Of a DNA stretch of 64,000 nucleotides, positions 20,660-30,844 are shown piece by piece. A program made the position numbers and the translations under genes. The DNA is taken from NCBI GenBank assembly GCA_958009055.1, contig OY253660.1:124001-188000 (forward strand), in the 5' to 3' direction. The number at the start of each line of letters is the position of its first letter. The stretch's first letter is position 1. The DNA is from Choricystis sp. odSpoLacu1 (lineage: Eukaryota; Chlorophyta; Trebouxiophyceae). The notes below the pieces were generated by a model. It worked only from the letters and a program-made list of their open reading frames with translations. It had not been told where the DNA came from and searched no databases.

Positions 20660-20910
20660 CGAGTGGTTCAAGCTTTTTTTTGAAAAGTGGGGGGGGGCTT
20701 TTAACGCTTTTTGTTTGGTTCGGTGGGAGGAGCGCGCCTGTAGCAGGGATGTGATTAGTGTGTTTGACTCGGCGGGCGGTGGGGCGGGCGGGCAGCAGAG
20801 AGAGACAAAAAAACCTCACAGCACCGCTCTCCCTCACACCCCCTTTCCTTTCCCCTCCTTTCAACCCCACCGCACCCGGGCGCCCCTCCGCCCCAACCAC
20901 ACTCGCCACC
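20660..20910. other. Tandem intergenic region upstream of EF-2
   Basis: 3' flank of AP-2 sigma, with T- and G-runs just after the stop, and a pyrimidine-rich leader to the EF-2 start (CACTCGCCACCATGG). No feature recognised. Confidence 0.4.
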
Positions 20911-23900
20911 ATGGTGAAGTTTACTATCGGTGCGTGTTGTTGGCGGCTGTGAGGGAGGGTGGAGGGGCGGGAGCGCGCGCCTGATTGCCGCGGCACAGCA
21001 GCCGCGACGGCCGGTCGCAGCTCATGCGGAGCGAACGCTCACCACCACCCCGCCTCCCCTTCCCCTTCCCCTCCCCCCCACAGATGAGATTCGCGGGCTC
21101 ATGGACAAGCAGTGGAACATCCGGGTGAGTCGGAGAGCGCGCGGGGTCGTGAGAGAGCGCGAGCGAGAACAAAGAGGGAGGCCGCGAGCCGCGGCGGCGC
21201 GGTTGCCCCTCGCGCGCGCTCTCCTGGCGCGCTGCCGCTCCTCCACTTCCGTCCCCCAACGCTCGCCCTCCACGTGCTGTGTGTCGGAGTGCGCGAGGGA
21301 GGTGGTGGCGGGGGCGCGGGGGCGGCCAGGGCGGCGCCGATCGGGCGTGTGTTCAGGGGTGGCCTGCGATTGGCGCGTGTCGGCAAACGCGCTCCACCCG
21401 CGCCCCCTCCCTCCCCTCCTCCCTCTCCCTCCAGAACATGTCCGTCATTGCCCACGTCGACCACGGTGCGTTGGGTGTGGTGGTGGGCAAGAGAGTGGCA
21501 AGCAAAGCAGCACCCAAACACACCGCCTGCTCGCACCTATCGCCGCGCGGGGAGCCGCCGCGCGCCCGGCGCGCCGCGCGCCCCGCCCCGCCCCACGCCC
21601 CCCCACGGCGCGCGATCGGGGTGTGCAGCCTCGGTCGGGAGCGGAGTGGAACGCGGGATTGAGGGGAGGGAGAGAGGAGAGAGGAGAGGAGGGGGTGAGG
21701 AGGCGACGACCGCGCGCTGCCGAGCCCCCCCGCTCGCCACACAACGACGCGCCATAACCAACCACCCCCTCCCCACCCCACCCCACCACACACAGGCAAG
21801 TCCACCCTCACCGACTCCCTCGTCGCCGCCGCCGGCATCATCTCCATGGAGGCGGCGGGCGACCAACGCCTGACCGACACGCGGCAGGATGAGCAGGATC
21901 GCTGCATCACGATCAAGTCGACGGGCATCTCGCTCTACTACCAGATGGAGGAAGAAGACCTGGCCCGCTTCACGGGCAAGCGCGACGGCAACGACTTCCT
22001 GGTCAACCTGATCGACTCCCCCGGCCACGTCGACTTTTCGTCGGAGGTGACGGCCGCACTGCGCATCACGGATGGTGCCCTCGTCGTCGTCGACTGTGTG
22101 GAGGGTGTCTGCGTGCAGACAGAGACCGTCCTCCGCCAGGCCCTGGGGGAGCGCATCCGCCCCGTCATGACTGTCAACAAGCTGGACCGCTGCTTCCTGG
22201 AGCTCATGCTGGAGGGGGAGGACGCGTACAACGGGTTCCGCCGCGTGATTGAAACCGCCAACGTCATCATGGCCACGTACGCGGATGAAATGCTGGGGGA
22301 CACCCAGGTCTACCCCGAGAAGGGCACCGTGTCCTTCTCGGCGGGCCTGCACGGGTGGGCGTTCACGCTGACCGTGTTCTCTGCCATCTACGCCAAACGC
22401 TTTGGTGTTGAGGAGGCCAAGATGATGGAGAAGCTGTGGGGGGACAACTTCTTTGACCCCACCACCAAGAAGTGGACCAAGAAGCCGACGGGGGCGGCCA
22501 CGTGCAAGCGCGGGTTTGTGCAGGTGAGTCGGGTCGTGGGGTGGGAGAGAGAGGAGGAAGCACGCGCATGTTTTTTTTTCTTGGTTGGATGTTTTTTCCT
22601 CGATCCATCAAAACTCCACACCCTCCCCACCCACTCCACCCCCTCCCTGCACAGTTCGTGTACGACCCCATCAAGACCATCATCGAGGCCGCCATCAACG
22701 ACAACAAGGAGAAGCTGTTCGCGCTGTGCGACAAGCTGGGCATCTCGGCCAAAATCAAGGCGGAGGACCGCGAGCTCGTCGGCAAGCCCCTCATGAAGCG
22801 CATCATGCAGGCGTGGCTGCCCGCGCACGAGGCCCTGCTGGAGATGATGATCTACCACCTGCCCTCCCCCGCGGCGGCGCAGGTGTACCGCGTGGAGAAC
22901 CTGTATGAAGGCCCCCTCGACGACATCTATGCCCAGGCCATCCGCACGTGCGACCCCAACGGCCCCCTCATGCTGTACGTGTCCAAGATGATTCCCGCCT
23001 CGGACAAGGGGCGCTTCTACGCGTTCGGGCGCGTGTTTGCGGGCAAGGTGAGCGTGGGGAGAGAGTGGAGAGAGAGAGAGCGCGCGCGAATCAAACAGGG
23101 ACGATCATTGGCGTTTTCGTTTCGTTTGGTCACCCACCCACCCCCACCCACCTCTAGGTCGCCACCGGCCAAAAGGTCCGCATCATGGGGCCCAACTACA
23201 TCCCCGGCCAGAAGAAGGACCTGTACGTCAAGACCGTGCAGCGCACCGTGCTCTGCATGGGGCGCCGCCATGAGGCCGTCGAGGACGTCCCCTGCGGCAA
23301 CACGGTCGCCATGGTCGGCCTGGACCAGTTCATCACCAAGAACGCCACCCTGACGGGCGAGAAATGTGAGGACGCCCACCCCATCAAGGCCATGAAGTTC
23401 TCTGTGTCGCCCGTCGTCCGCGTGGCGGTCGAGCCCAAGGTCGCGTCCGACCTGCCCAAACTGGTCGAAGGCCTCAAACGCCTGGCCAAGTCCGACCCCA
23501 TGGTGCAGTGCACCATCGAGGAGACGGGGGAGCACATCATCGCGGGCGCGGGTGAGCTGCACCTCGAGATCTGCCTGAAAGACCTGCAGGAAGACTTCAT
23601 GGGGGGCGCCGAAATCCGCATCTCCGACCCCGTCGTCTCCTTCCGCGAGACCGTGTCCGCCCAGTCCGACCACACCGTCATGTCCAAGTCCCCCAACAAG
23701 CACAACCGGCTGTACATGCAGGCGCGCCCCATGGAGGACGGCCTGGCGGAGGCGATCGATGAGGGCAAGATCGGCCCGCGCGACGACCCCAAGGCGCGGT
23801 CCAAGCTGCTGTCGGAAGACTTTGGGTGGGACAAGGACCTGGCCAAGAAGATCTGGTGCTTCGGGCCCGACACGACGGGGCCCAACCTGTTGACCGACAT

Positions 23901-24483
23901 CACTAAGGGGGTGCAGTACATGAACGAGATCAAGGACTCGTCCATCGCCGCCTTCCAGTGGGCCACCAAGGAGGGCGTGCTGTCCGAGGAGAACATGCGG
24001 GGCGTGGTGTTTGAGATTCTGGATGTGGTCATGCACGCCGACGCCATCCACCGCGGCGGTGGCCAAATCATTCCCACCGCGCGCCGCGCGCTGTACGCGG
24101 CCGAGCTGACCGCCCAGCCCCGCCTGCTGGAGCCCGTCTACCTGGTGGAGATCCAGGCGCCCGAGCAAGCCCTGGGCGGCATCTACTCCGTGCTCAACCA
24201 GAAGCGCGGCCACGTGTTTGAAGAGATGCAGCGCCCGGGCACCCCGATTTTCAACCTCAAGGCCTACATGCCCGTCATCGAGTCGTTTGGCTTCACGTCC
24301 ACCCTGCGCGCCGCCACCTCTGGCCAAGCGTTCCCGCAGTGCGTGTTCGACCACTGGGAGCAGATGTCGGCCGACCCGCTCAACGTCGGCTCCCCCGCCC
24401 ACACGATTGTGGCCGACATCCGCAAGCGCAAGGGGCTCAAGCCCGAGCCGTCCGCGCTGTCCGAGTACGAGGACAAGCTGTGA
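20911..24483 (+). CDS. EEF2: Translation elongation factor 2
   Basis: The GTPase that drives ribosomal translocation in the cytosol. Six exons: 20911-20929, 21084-21124, 21435-21465, 21796-22523, 22655-23047 and 23158-24483; 845 aa, normal for the family. The first three exons are tiny and encode [20 protein letters not shown] and [11 protein letters not shown], so the G1 loop AHVDHGKST is split between exons 3 and 4. G-domain motifs: [12 protein letters not shown] (switch I), DSPGHVDF (G3), NKLDR (G4). The diphthamide site is intact: [19 protein letters not shown] contains the modified His. The C-terminus ends SEYEDKL. The start is fixed by ACCATGGTGAAGTT. Confidence 0.98.
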
Positions 24484-25020
24484 GGAGTGGTGTGGGTCTG
24501 TGTTTTTTTTTCCTTTTCGGCGTGGTGGTGGGCGAAAAAACACGATACAAAAAAAAGGGCGAGAGTGCGTGTTTTTCTTTTTTCATTTTGCTTCCTGGGC
24601 ACCAAAGCACGCGCGCCGGCGGCACCGCTGGGACACGAGAGGGCAACGGTTGACCGGCCCCTCCATCCCTTCTGCCTGCTGCCGCGCTGCGGGTGGTGGT
24701 GGGGAGAGGGGGGAGGACGCGTTTTTTTGCGGGCGCGTGCCCGCACAAGCAAAGAGCGCGTCGACCCCTCCTTGTTCCCTCCCACACCCTCTCGCCTTTT
24801 CCCCCCTTCCCCCCCTGTCAATCCCAAAAAGATCGATCCACGGAGAGACAAAAAAAAAAATACATGCCCAAAGAAAGGGCGGGCGGTGGCAGGCAGCCAG
24901 CAGCCAGCGGGGTTGCCTCTGTTCGTTTTTTTCTCCCTCGCCGCTCTCACTCACACTCTCTCTCTTTCCCTCCCTCTCTCGCACCGAACGCCGCCCCTCC
25001 CTCCTCACCACCTCTTCGCA
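24484..25020. other. 537-bp intergenic region without a gene
   Basis: Between EF-2 and the small membrane protein gene. It contains T9, A6 and A10 runs and pyrimidine-rich stretches (CTCACTCACACTCTCTCTCTTTCCC) before ATG 25021. I find no coding frame with plausible composition, no tRNA-like fold and no long repeat. Confidence 0.5.
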
Positions 25021-25589
25021 ATGGACGTGGCATCGCTGCAAGAAAAGGCCAAGCAAGGTGTGCGCGATGATGGGGAGCGCGCGCGCCGCCAACCACCGCC
25101 CGCCATGGCGCGCGCGCGGACCGCAAGGAAAGAAGCAATTCGCGGCGCGCGGTGGCCCCGGCCCTCCCAGCACAGCACCGTGGTGCACACGTTGATGCGT
25201 GGTGGTGGGTCGAGGGCGTGTGAGCGCGGTCGGGGCACACGTTCAAAAAACCAACACACCCCCAACCCCCACACCCACCCCACCCCACCCTCTCAGTCCT
25301 GGAACCCCTGCTCGAGCAAGCCGCCCCCCTGCTCGACGCCGCCAAAGACGCGACCGCCCCCCTGATCGACGCCGCCCGCCCCCACGTCGCCGCCGCAGCC
25401 GACGCGGCAGACGCGCGTCTGGAGGGTCTGCGCCCGGTGCACGTCGCCGCCGCGGCCGCCGCCGGCGCCGCCCTGCTGGCGGGGGCGGCTGGGGCCACGT
25501 TCAGGAAGTTGACGCTGTTGGCTGCGCTGGCGGCGGCGGCGTGGATGGCGGTGGTGGGGGCTGTTGGTGGGGGTGTGGATGATGAGTGA
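25021..25589 (+). CDS. Small protein with an amphipathic Ala-rich helix and two C-terminal hydrophobic segments
   Basis: Exon 1 25021-25057, intron 25058-25296 (GTGTGC to TCTCAG, phase 1), exon 2 25297-25589; 109 aa. It starts MDVASLQEKAKQVLEPLLEQ and continues with a repeating heptad-like Ala/Asp/Leu pattern (LLDAAKDATAPLIDAARPHV), then two hydrophobic segments (VAAAAAAGAALLAGAAGATF and LTLLAALAAAAWMAVVGAVG) joined by a short RK turn: a hairpin membrane anchor. The tail is VDDE. I do not recognise the family. The pattern (amphipathic helix plus membrane hairpin) is reminiscent of lipid-droplet or ER-shaping proteins, but that is speculation. Both splice sites and GC-ending codons support a real gene. 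Confidence 0.6.
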
Positions 25590-25794
25590 TCGGCAGGAAA
25601 GACTTTTTCACCTGACCACAAATCATGGCGCGCTTTCTACTTCTCTCAAAATCGAGCGCCAGGGTTTGTTTCTGTTACACAAGAGGGATCATCCGACACA
25701 CGCTTTGAACGGGAGAGGGAGGGTGGTCGATGAAGGAAAACACACAAAAACGGCGCGAGTGGTCACACTCTCGTCGTCGTTCTCTCGTTCCCCC

Positions 25795-27785
25795 ATGTGG
25801 CCACGTTCTCCTCCGCCCCTGCCGCCGTCGCTGGCGGCACGCCTGGAAGCAGGTGCGTGGTGTCGTTGAGCTGGAGCGCTCTAGTGGCAGCGTGCGCGCG
25901 AGGCTCCAACGGCTGGCGTGTCGTTTCACAGGCATGCCGCGTAGTGTCCCCTCCCGACCCCAACCCTCCCCTACCCCACCCCACCACACACCCAGCCCTG
26001 CGCGCCGCCTCCACCCCGCTCCTCCCCCACATCCACGCCATGGCTCGCACGCCCACGGCTCAGTCTTAGGTCGCTGCCGCGGCCCCCGTCGTCCGCGCCG
26101 CCACCGCCACTGCCGCCCGCGCCAACGCCGCTCTTTCGCGCCACCCCCCGCTCGCGCTCGTCATCGCTGCCGCCGCCCTGGCCTGGCTGGCCGCCACCCT
26201 GGCCGCCCATGTGACCGCCCTGGTGCGCCACCGTGGCGGTGTGCTGCAGCTGCTTCTGGACGCGGGCAAGCGGGCTCCGATCGTGCGGGGCGTGGTGTCG
26301 AAAGAACTCGCAAAGGTGGAAGCAAAACTGCGCGCCGAAACGGTGCTGCCCCGCCCGCCCGGCTGCCCAGCCCGCACCGAGCTGCCGCCCTGTGGCCTGG
26401 ATGCCGCCACCGTGCTGGCCCAGCTGGGGGCGTCGCAGTCTGGTGATTGTGTCACCCCCGCCTCGATCGGAACTGGCGGCGTCGCCCCCCCCAACCGCGT
26501 GTCGGGCGCGCTCTACCTTCCCCCCGCCTCCCGCGGCGGTGCCGAACACGCCGCCCTGCTCAACGCCGCGTCCGCCGCCTTCCTGCAGACGAATCCCATG
26601 CACGCATCCGTGTTTGGATCGGCGGTGGCGTTGGAAAGGGATGTGGTTGCCATGACAGCCTCCCTCCTCCACGCGAGCGTGGGGTCTGCTCCTGACGCGG
26701 TGCGGGGTGCCGTCACGTCGGGAGGCACTGAGTCGATTTTAACAGCGGTGCTGGCCGCGCGCGAGTACGCCGCCCGCACGCGTGGCCTCGTCGCGGGCGG
26801 CGAGATCGTGCTCGCGCCCTCCGCCCACAGCGCGTTCAACAAGGCGGCCCACTATTTCGGTCTGCGCCTGCGCTGCGTGCCCCCCCGCGCCGACGGCAGG
26901 CTGCATGGCGCGGACGCCGCGCGCGCGATCACGCGCAAAACCGTGCTCGTCGTCGCGTCTGCTGTGTCCTTCCCCCACGGCCTGCTGGATGATGTGCAGG
27001 GCATTGCTGCGGCTGCAGCGGCGCGCGGTGTGCCGTGCCACGTGGACGCATGCCTGGGTGGCGGCATCCTGCCGTTTGTCGAGGACGCTGGCCGCCCGCC
27101 GTTGCCGCCCTGGGACTTCCGCGTGCCGGGCGTCACCTCCATGTCTGTCGACAACCATAAATATTTTTTGGCGCCAAAGGGATCCAGCTGCGTGCTTTTC
27201 AGGGGCAAAGATCTGCGGAAAAGCGCGTTTGTCGCTGTGACTGACTGGCCGGGCGGTCTCTACATCTCGCCCGGCCTCGCCGGCTCCCGCTCCGGCTCCC
27301 TGATCGCGGCCGCCTGGGCGTCCCTCGTGTACCAGGGGCGTGCCGGCCTGGCGTCCCACGCGGTCGCCATCCTCAAGGAAGCGGCCGAGTTTGAACAGGG
27401 AGTGTGCACCACCCTGCCCCACCTGCAAGTGGTCGGCACCCCCGCCTCCTCGGTCGTCGCATTTGAAGCGTCCCCTGCCGGCAAGGCAGCCGGCCTGGAC
27501 TTCTACGTGGTCAACGACATTCTGACCGCGGGTGGCTGGCACCTCAACGCCCTGCAGAAACCCGCCTCCCTGCACTTTGCGTTCACGGCGCAGCAGGCGC
27601 CGGGAGGCGCGGCCGCCCTGCTGGCCGACTTGACGGCCGCCGTGCACAAAGCGGTGGCGGCGGGCAAGGCGGGCGGCGTGGTCGGGGGGTCGGCCCCCAT
27701 ATATGGGATGGCGGCCACCACGCCCGACCGGGGGCTGGTGCGCGAGGTGCTTGAGACTTTCCAGGATGTGGTGATGACGGGGTAG
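25795..27785 (+). CDS. Sphingosine-1-phosphate lyase (PLP-dependent), 5' end unresolved
   Basis: Cleaves phosphorylated sphingoid bases to ethanolamine phosphate and a fatty aldehyde in the ER. The strongly coding part is 26070-27785 (571 aa): an N-terminal transmembrane helix (LALVIAAAALAWLAATLAA), then TSGGTESILTAVLAAREY, CHVDACLGGGILPF, the PLP-lysine block DNHKYFLAPKGSS, and SGSLIAAAWASLVYQG. The active-site block is slightly divergent: family SADTHKYG, here SVDNHKYF. Upstream, ATG 25795 (exon to 25852, GTGCGT donor) spliced at 25996, and ATG 26040, both enter the correct frame but meet a TAG at 26067-26069. No ATG lies between that stop and the conserved domain. The start is therefore uncertain; see findings. 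Confidence 0.82.
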
Positions 27786-27904
27786 GGGGGATTTTGAGGC
27801 GGCGGTTGGGGGTTGAAGAAAAACATGGTGAAGTCCCCCAAAACCAAAGTTTGGCTCGACGACACTCTCCTTTCCTTCTCTCCCGCACGCTGTGCGCCTT
27901 CCAG

Positions 27905-28918
27905 ATGCGGTCCACAAGGCCGCCCAGTCGACCAGGCGTCCGCCTGGTCGACCGCCACCCCACCGTTCCCGCCAACCGACACCCGCGCCGAGCCGGCATT
28001 GCATGCCGCGCCGCGCCGCTGTCGCCTCCCTCGCCCTCCGCCTGCTTGTTCATCCTAGGTCTAGGCTATACGGGCTCCACCATCGCTCAACTAGCGACTG
28101 ACGCTGGCTGGCGAGTGCACGGCAGCACGCGGCGGCGAGAGAAAGATGCGCCGCCGTCGACCACGGTGCACACACTCTGTGCACAAGGACACCTGGACGC
28201 CGCGGGGGCGGCAGCCCTGACCGCCGCCAGCCACGTGCTGGTGACGGTGCCACCGCCAGGGGGTGGAGGGGAAGACCCAGGCCTGGCCACGATCGCAGAC
28301 GCGCTCGCGTGGCCGACCGCGCCCGCCGGCGCCCCGTCCGCCCACCCCGCGTGGACGGGGGTGGCCTACCTGTCATCCACCACTGTTTATCCATACAGTG
28401 ATGCCATCGATGAGGACACGGCGCCCGATCCACCCACTCCAGCCGGCGTGGCACGTGTCGCAGCAGAGTGCGCGTGGATTGCTCTTGGCGCCTCCCTCGC
28501 CACCCCCGTCACCCTGGTGCGCTGTGGCACCATCTATGGGCCCGGCAGGTCGGCGCTGGACGCGGTGCGGCGGGGGGACAGGGGCAAGCGGACTGATGGC
28601 GGGGCGGCCGCCACGCCGCGCGCGCACGTGGTTGACGTCGCGCGGCTGACGCTGGCGGCCCTGGCCGCAGGGGCGGGCGCGCCCACGGTCATTCACGCGA
28701 CGGATGACGACCCCGCCCCCAGGCAAGCCGTGCTGGAGGAGGCGGCGAGGCTGCTGGGGCGGGCGGGCGGTGTGGTGGCGAGAAGTGGCGACGCGACAAC
28801 ACCAGGTCGCCGGGTGTCGTCCACCGCCAGCCAAGCGGCTCTGGGTGTGAAGCGGGTGTACCCTGGTTACCTGGAAGGGTTGGTGGGGGTGTTGGAGGCG
28901 GAGGGGAAGGGGGGTTAG
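27905..28918 (+). CDS. NAD(P)-binding Rossmann protein, extended-SDR/epimerase-like, probably plastid-targeted
   Basis: Single exon, 337 aa. Residues 1 to about 45 are Arg/Pro/Ser-rich without acidic clusters, consistent with an organelle transit peptide. The dinucleotide-binding motif FILGLGYTGSTIAQLATDAG follows at about residue 52; later blocks are VLVTVPPPGG, WTGVAYLSSTTVYPYS, TLVRCGTIYGPGR and HVVDVARLTLAAL. These match the family of NAD-dependent epimerase/dehydratase-like proteins related to bacterial YeeZ and its plant homologues. The catalytic YxxxK Tyr is not in the usual form after SSTTVY, as in many atypical members. Substrate unknown. A perfect 12-bp inverted repeat lies at 27927-27952 within the transit-peptide codons. 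Confidence 0.7.
   Translation: MRSTRPPSRPGVRLVDRHPTVPANRHPRRAGIACRAAPLSPPSPSACLFILGLGYTGSTIAQLATDAGWRVHGSTRRREKDAPPSTTVHTLCAQGHLDAAGAAALTAASHVLVTVPPPGGGGEDPGLATIADALAWPTAPAGAPSAHPAWTGVAYLSSTTVYPYSDAIDEDTAPDPPTPAGVARVAAECAWIALGASLATPVTLVRCGTIYGPGRSALDAVRRGDRGKRTDGGAAATPRAHVVDVARLTLAALAAGAGAPTVIHATDDDPAPRQAVLEEAARLLGRAGGVVARSGDATTPGRRVSSTASQAALGVKRVYPGYLEGLVGVLEAEGKGG
27927..27952. repeat. Perfect 12-bp inverted repeat with a 2-nt loop
   Basis: Arm GTCGACCAGGCG (27927-27938), loop TC, arm CGCCTGGTCGAC (27941-27952). It begins 22 nt after the presumed start codon of the epimerase-like gene and would form a very stable hairpin in the mRNA. Confidence 0.75.
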
Positions 28919-29218
28919 ATTCAACAGAAATGAAAAAAACAGAAACGCTCGCGTCGCGCGACGCGAGCTCACTCACTCTCTCACCTGTTTTTTTATCTTC
29001 ACAACCGCCACACACACACACACACCACGAACGAGGCACCCCCACGTGACTCTCACCCCCTTTCCAAGGTGCCTGGTGACAGCAGGGAGCCGGGTTGGGG
29101 GCGGCAGGGCGGCGTGCCGTGTCTCTCCCGTGCGCGCTCGGGACCCCCTCTCCCAGGCCCCCGCCGCCGACCACTTCCCTCTCACTCACCCTCGGACCCA
29201 CGTCAAATCATTCTACAG
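28919..29218. other. Intergenic/leader region before the AP2 gene
   Basis: 3' flank of the epimerase-like gene, then probable 5' leader or first exon plus intron of the AP2 gene. A palindromic GCGTCGCGCGACGC occurs near 28,950. CA-repeat and pyrimidine-rich tracts precede several AGs that could be acceptors. I cannot place the missing first exon. Confidence 0.35.
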
Positions 29219-30617
29219 AAGCTCTCCCACCCCCCACACTCACACTCACCACGCACCGCCGCTCCCACGCGCTGGACGCGCCCCCGACCACCGCGGCCGC
29301 CGCGGCTGCCGCGGCCGCGTCCGCCGCGTCCGCCACCCTGCCCCCCCCCCTCCCCCTGGTGACGGGCGTGGCGCCTGCGTACCCTGCCCTGGTGTATGGC
29401 GCGTCCCCCCCCCCCCTGGGGCACGTGGGTCCGGTGGTGACTCCGGGCGGCGACGCGCCGCTGCCCACCGCCCACGCGGCCCGGCCGCAGGGGGCGACGT
29501 CGGCCTACCGCGGCGTGACGCTGCACAAGTGAGTTGTTGAGGAGGGAGGGACGGCGGGTGAAGGGGCAGAAGGCGTTGCGTGGGACTCGTTTTTTTCAAA
29601 AAAGAACAAAGCTCACCCTCTCCTCACCCACCCTCCCCACAGGCGCACCAAGCGCTGGGAAGCGCACGTCTGGCTGGACAAGAAGCAGGTCTACCTGGGA
29701 GGCTTTGACCAGGTGAGAGAAAGAGGAAGAGGGAGGGCAGAGGAGTCGGCCGCCTCGCGCTCTCCAACCCCCTGTTCCTCCACCCGCCACTCGTACCCCT
29801 CCATCCCTCCCCTCCTCCCCCCAGGAAGTGCACGCCGCCAAAGTGCACGACATCATGGCCCTCAAGACGCGCGGCTCCCTGGCTGAGGTGGGCGGCACGG
29901 TGGTGGTCTGTGGAGTGTTGGGAGGTGAGGTTTTTGAGAGAGCAGCTTCCACTCTTTATGTTTATTCATTGTTCTTCTTCCCCTCTCTCTCAGCTCAACT
30001 TTGTCGCCACCACCTACGCCGAGATGCTGCCCGTCATCGCCAACATGGAGCCCGCCGCCGTGGTGGACATGCTGCGCGACTCGGCGCGCAAGCGGGTGGC
30101 GTCCGCGGGCGCCGCGGCGCGCGCCGCTGGTGTCGGTGCGACTGGCCGCCCCGCCGCCTCCTCGGCCGCCGCCAAGAAGAAGCCGCGCGCGGGCGTCCGG
30201 GCCGCCTCCAAGAAGGCGGACACGCCCGCGCCCTCCTCCCTGTCGGTGACCGCATCCGCCACCGCCCGCGTGCCGGCGGGGGTGACGCCCAAACCGGCGC
30301 GTGGTGCGCCACGCCGCGGCCCGTCGGCGGCGGCCGTCACCCCGCTGGCTGCCTCCATCGCCACCACCCCGGGTCAAATGATGGGCGGGCGTGGCCCGGG
30401 GCTGACGGAACGCCTGCTGGCTGAGGTCGGCATCTCGTGGGCGGTGACGCCGGCCAGCGCTGCCGCCGCCACCGCACCGACGCCCGCGCCCGTGCTGGCG
30501 GCGCCCGCCACGCTGTCCGCCCCCCGCGCCGTGCGGGGCGGGATGGGCACGTACGCGACGCCGGTGCCGCTGGACTTTGATGCCATGCTGGCGTCGCAGG
30601 AGCCGGGTGGTGTGTGA
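29219..30617 (+). CDS. AP2-domain transcription factor (5' end not located)
   Basis: A plant-type DNA-binding factor with one AP2 domain spread over four exons: up to 29528, 29643-29712, 29825-29887 and 29994-30617. The domain reads SAYRGVTLHKRTKRWEAHVW, LDKKQVYLGGFDQ, EVHAAKVHDIMALKTRGSLA and ELNFVATTYAEML, close to AINTEGUMENTA/APETALA2-type AP2 domains, including the YLGGFD element. After it come AAVVDMLRDSARKR and a long Ala/Pro/Ser/Lys C-terminus with basic patches (AAKKKPRAG, SKKAD). No ATG exists in the frame of the first visible exon, so an upstream exon must be spliced in. A candidate acceptor is TTCTACAG at 29211-29218. Regulatory targets cannot be inferred. Confidence 0.82.
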
Positions 30618-30844
30618 AAGGATATGTTTTTGTGTTTTCGTTCCGATTTTTTTCCCTCTTGATTTCTTTTCCCCGGTTTCCCCCCATACCCGTGCTGCCC
30701 GGAAAAAAGAACACACGTGCGCCTCCCCTTCCCCCTCCTCCGTTCTAGGCTTTTCATTCGCGTGCCTTTTCATGATTTCAAAAAACTGTCACAAAAAACA
30801 AAACGACCGCCTCCTTTCACACAAAACCTCTCTCTCACCAACCA
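30618..30844. other. Convergent 3' intergenic region
   Basis: 227 bp between facing stop codons of the AP2 and tRNA pseudouridine synthase genes; T-runs on one side and A-runs on the other, consistent with two 3' UTRs. No gene seen. Confidence 0.45.
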
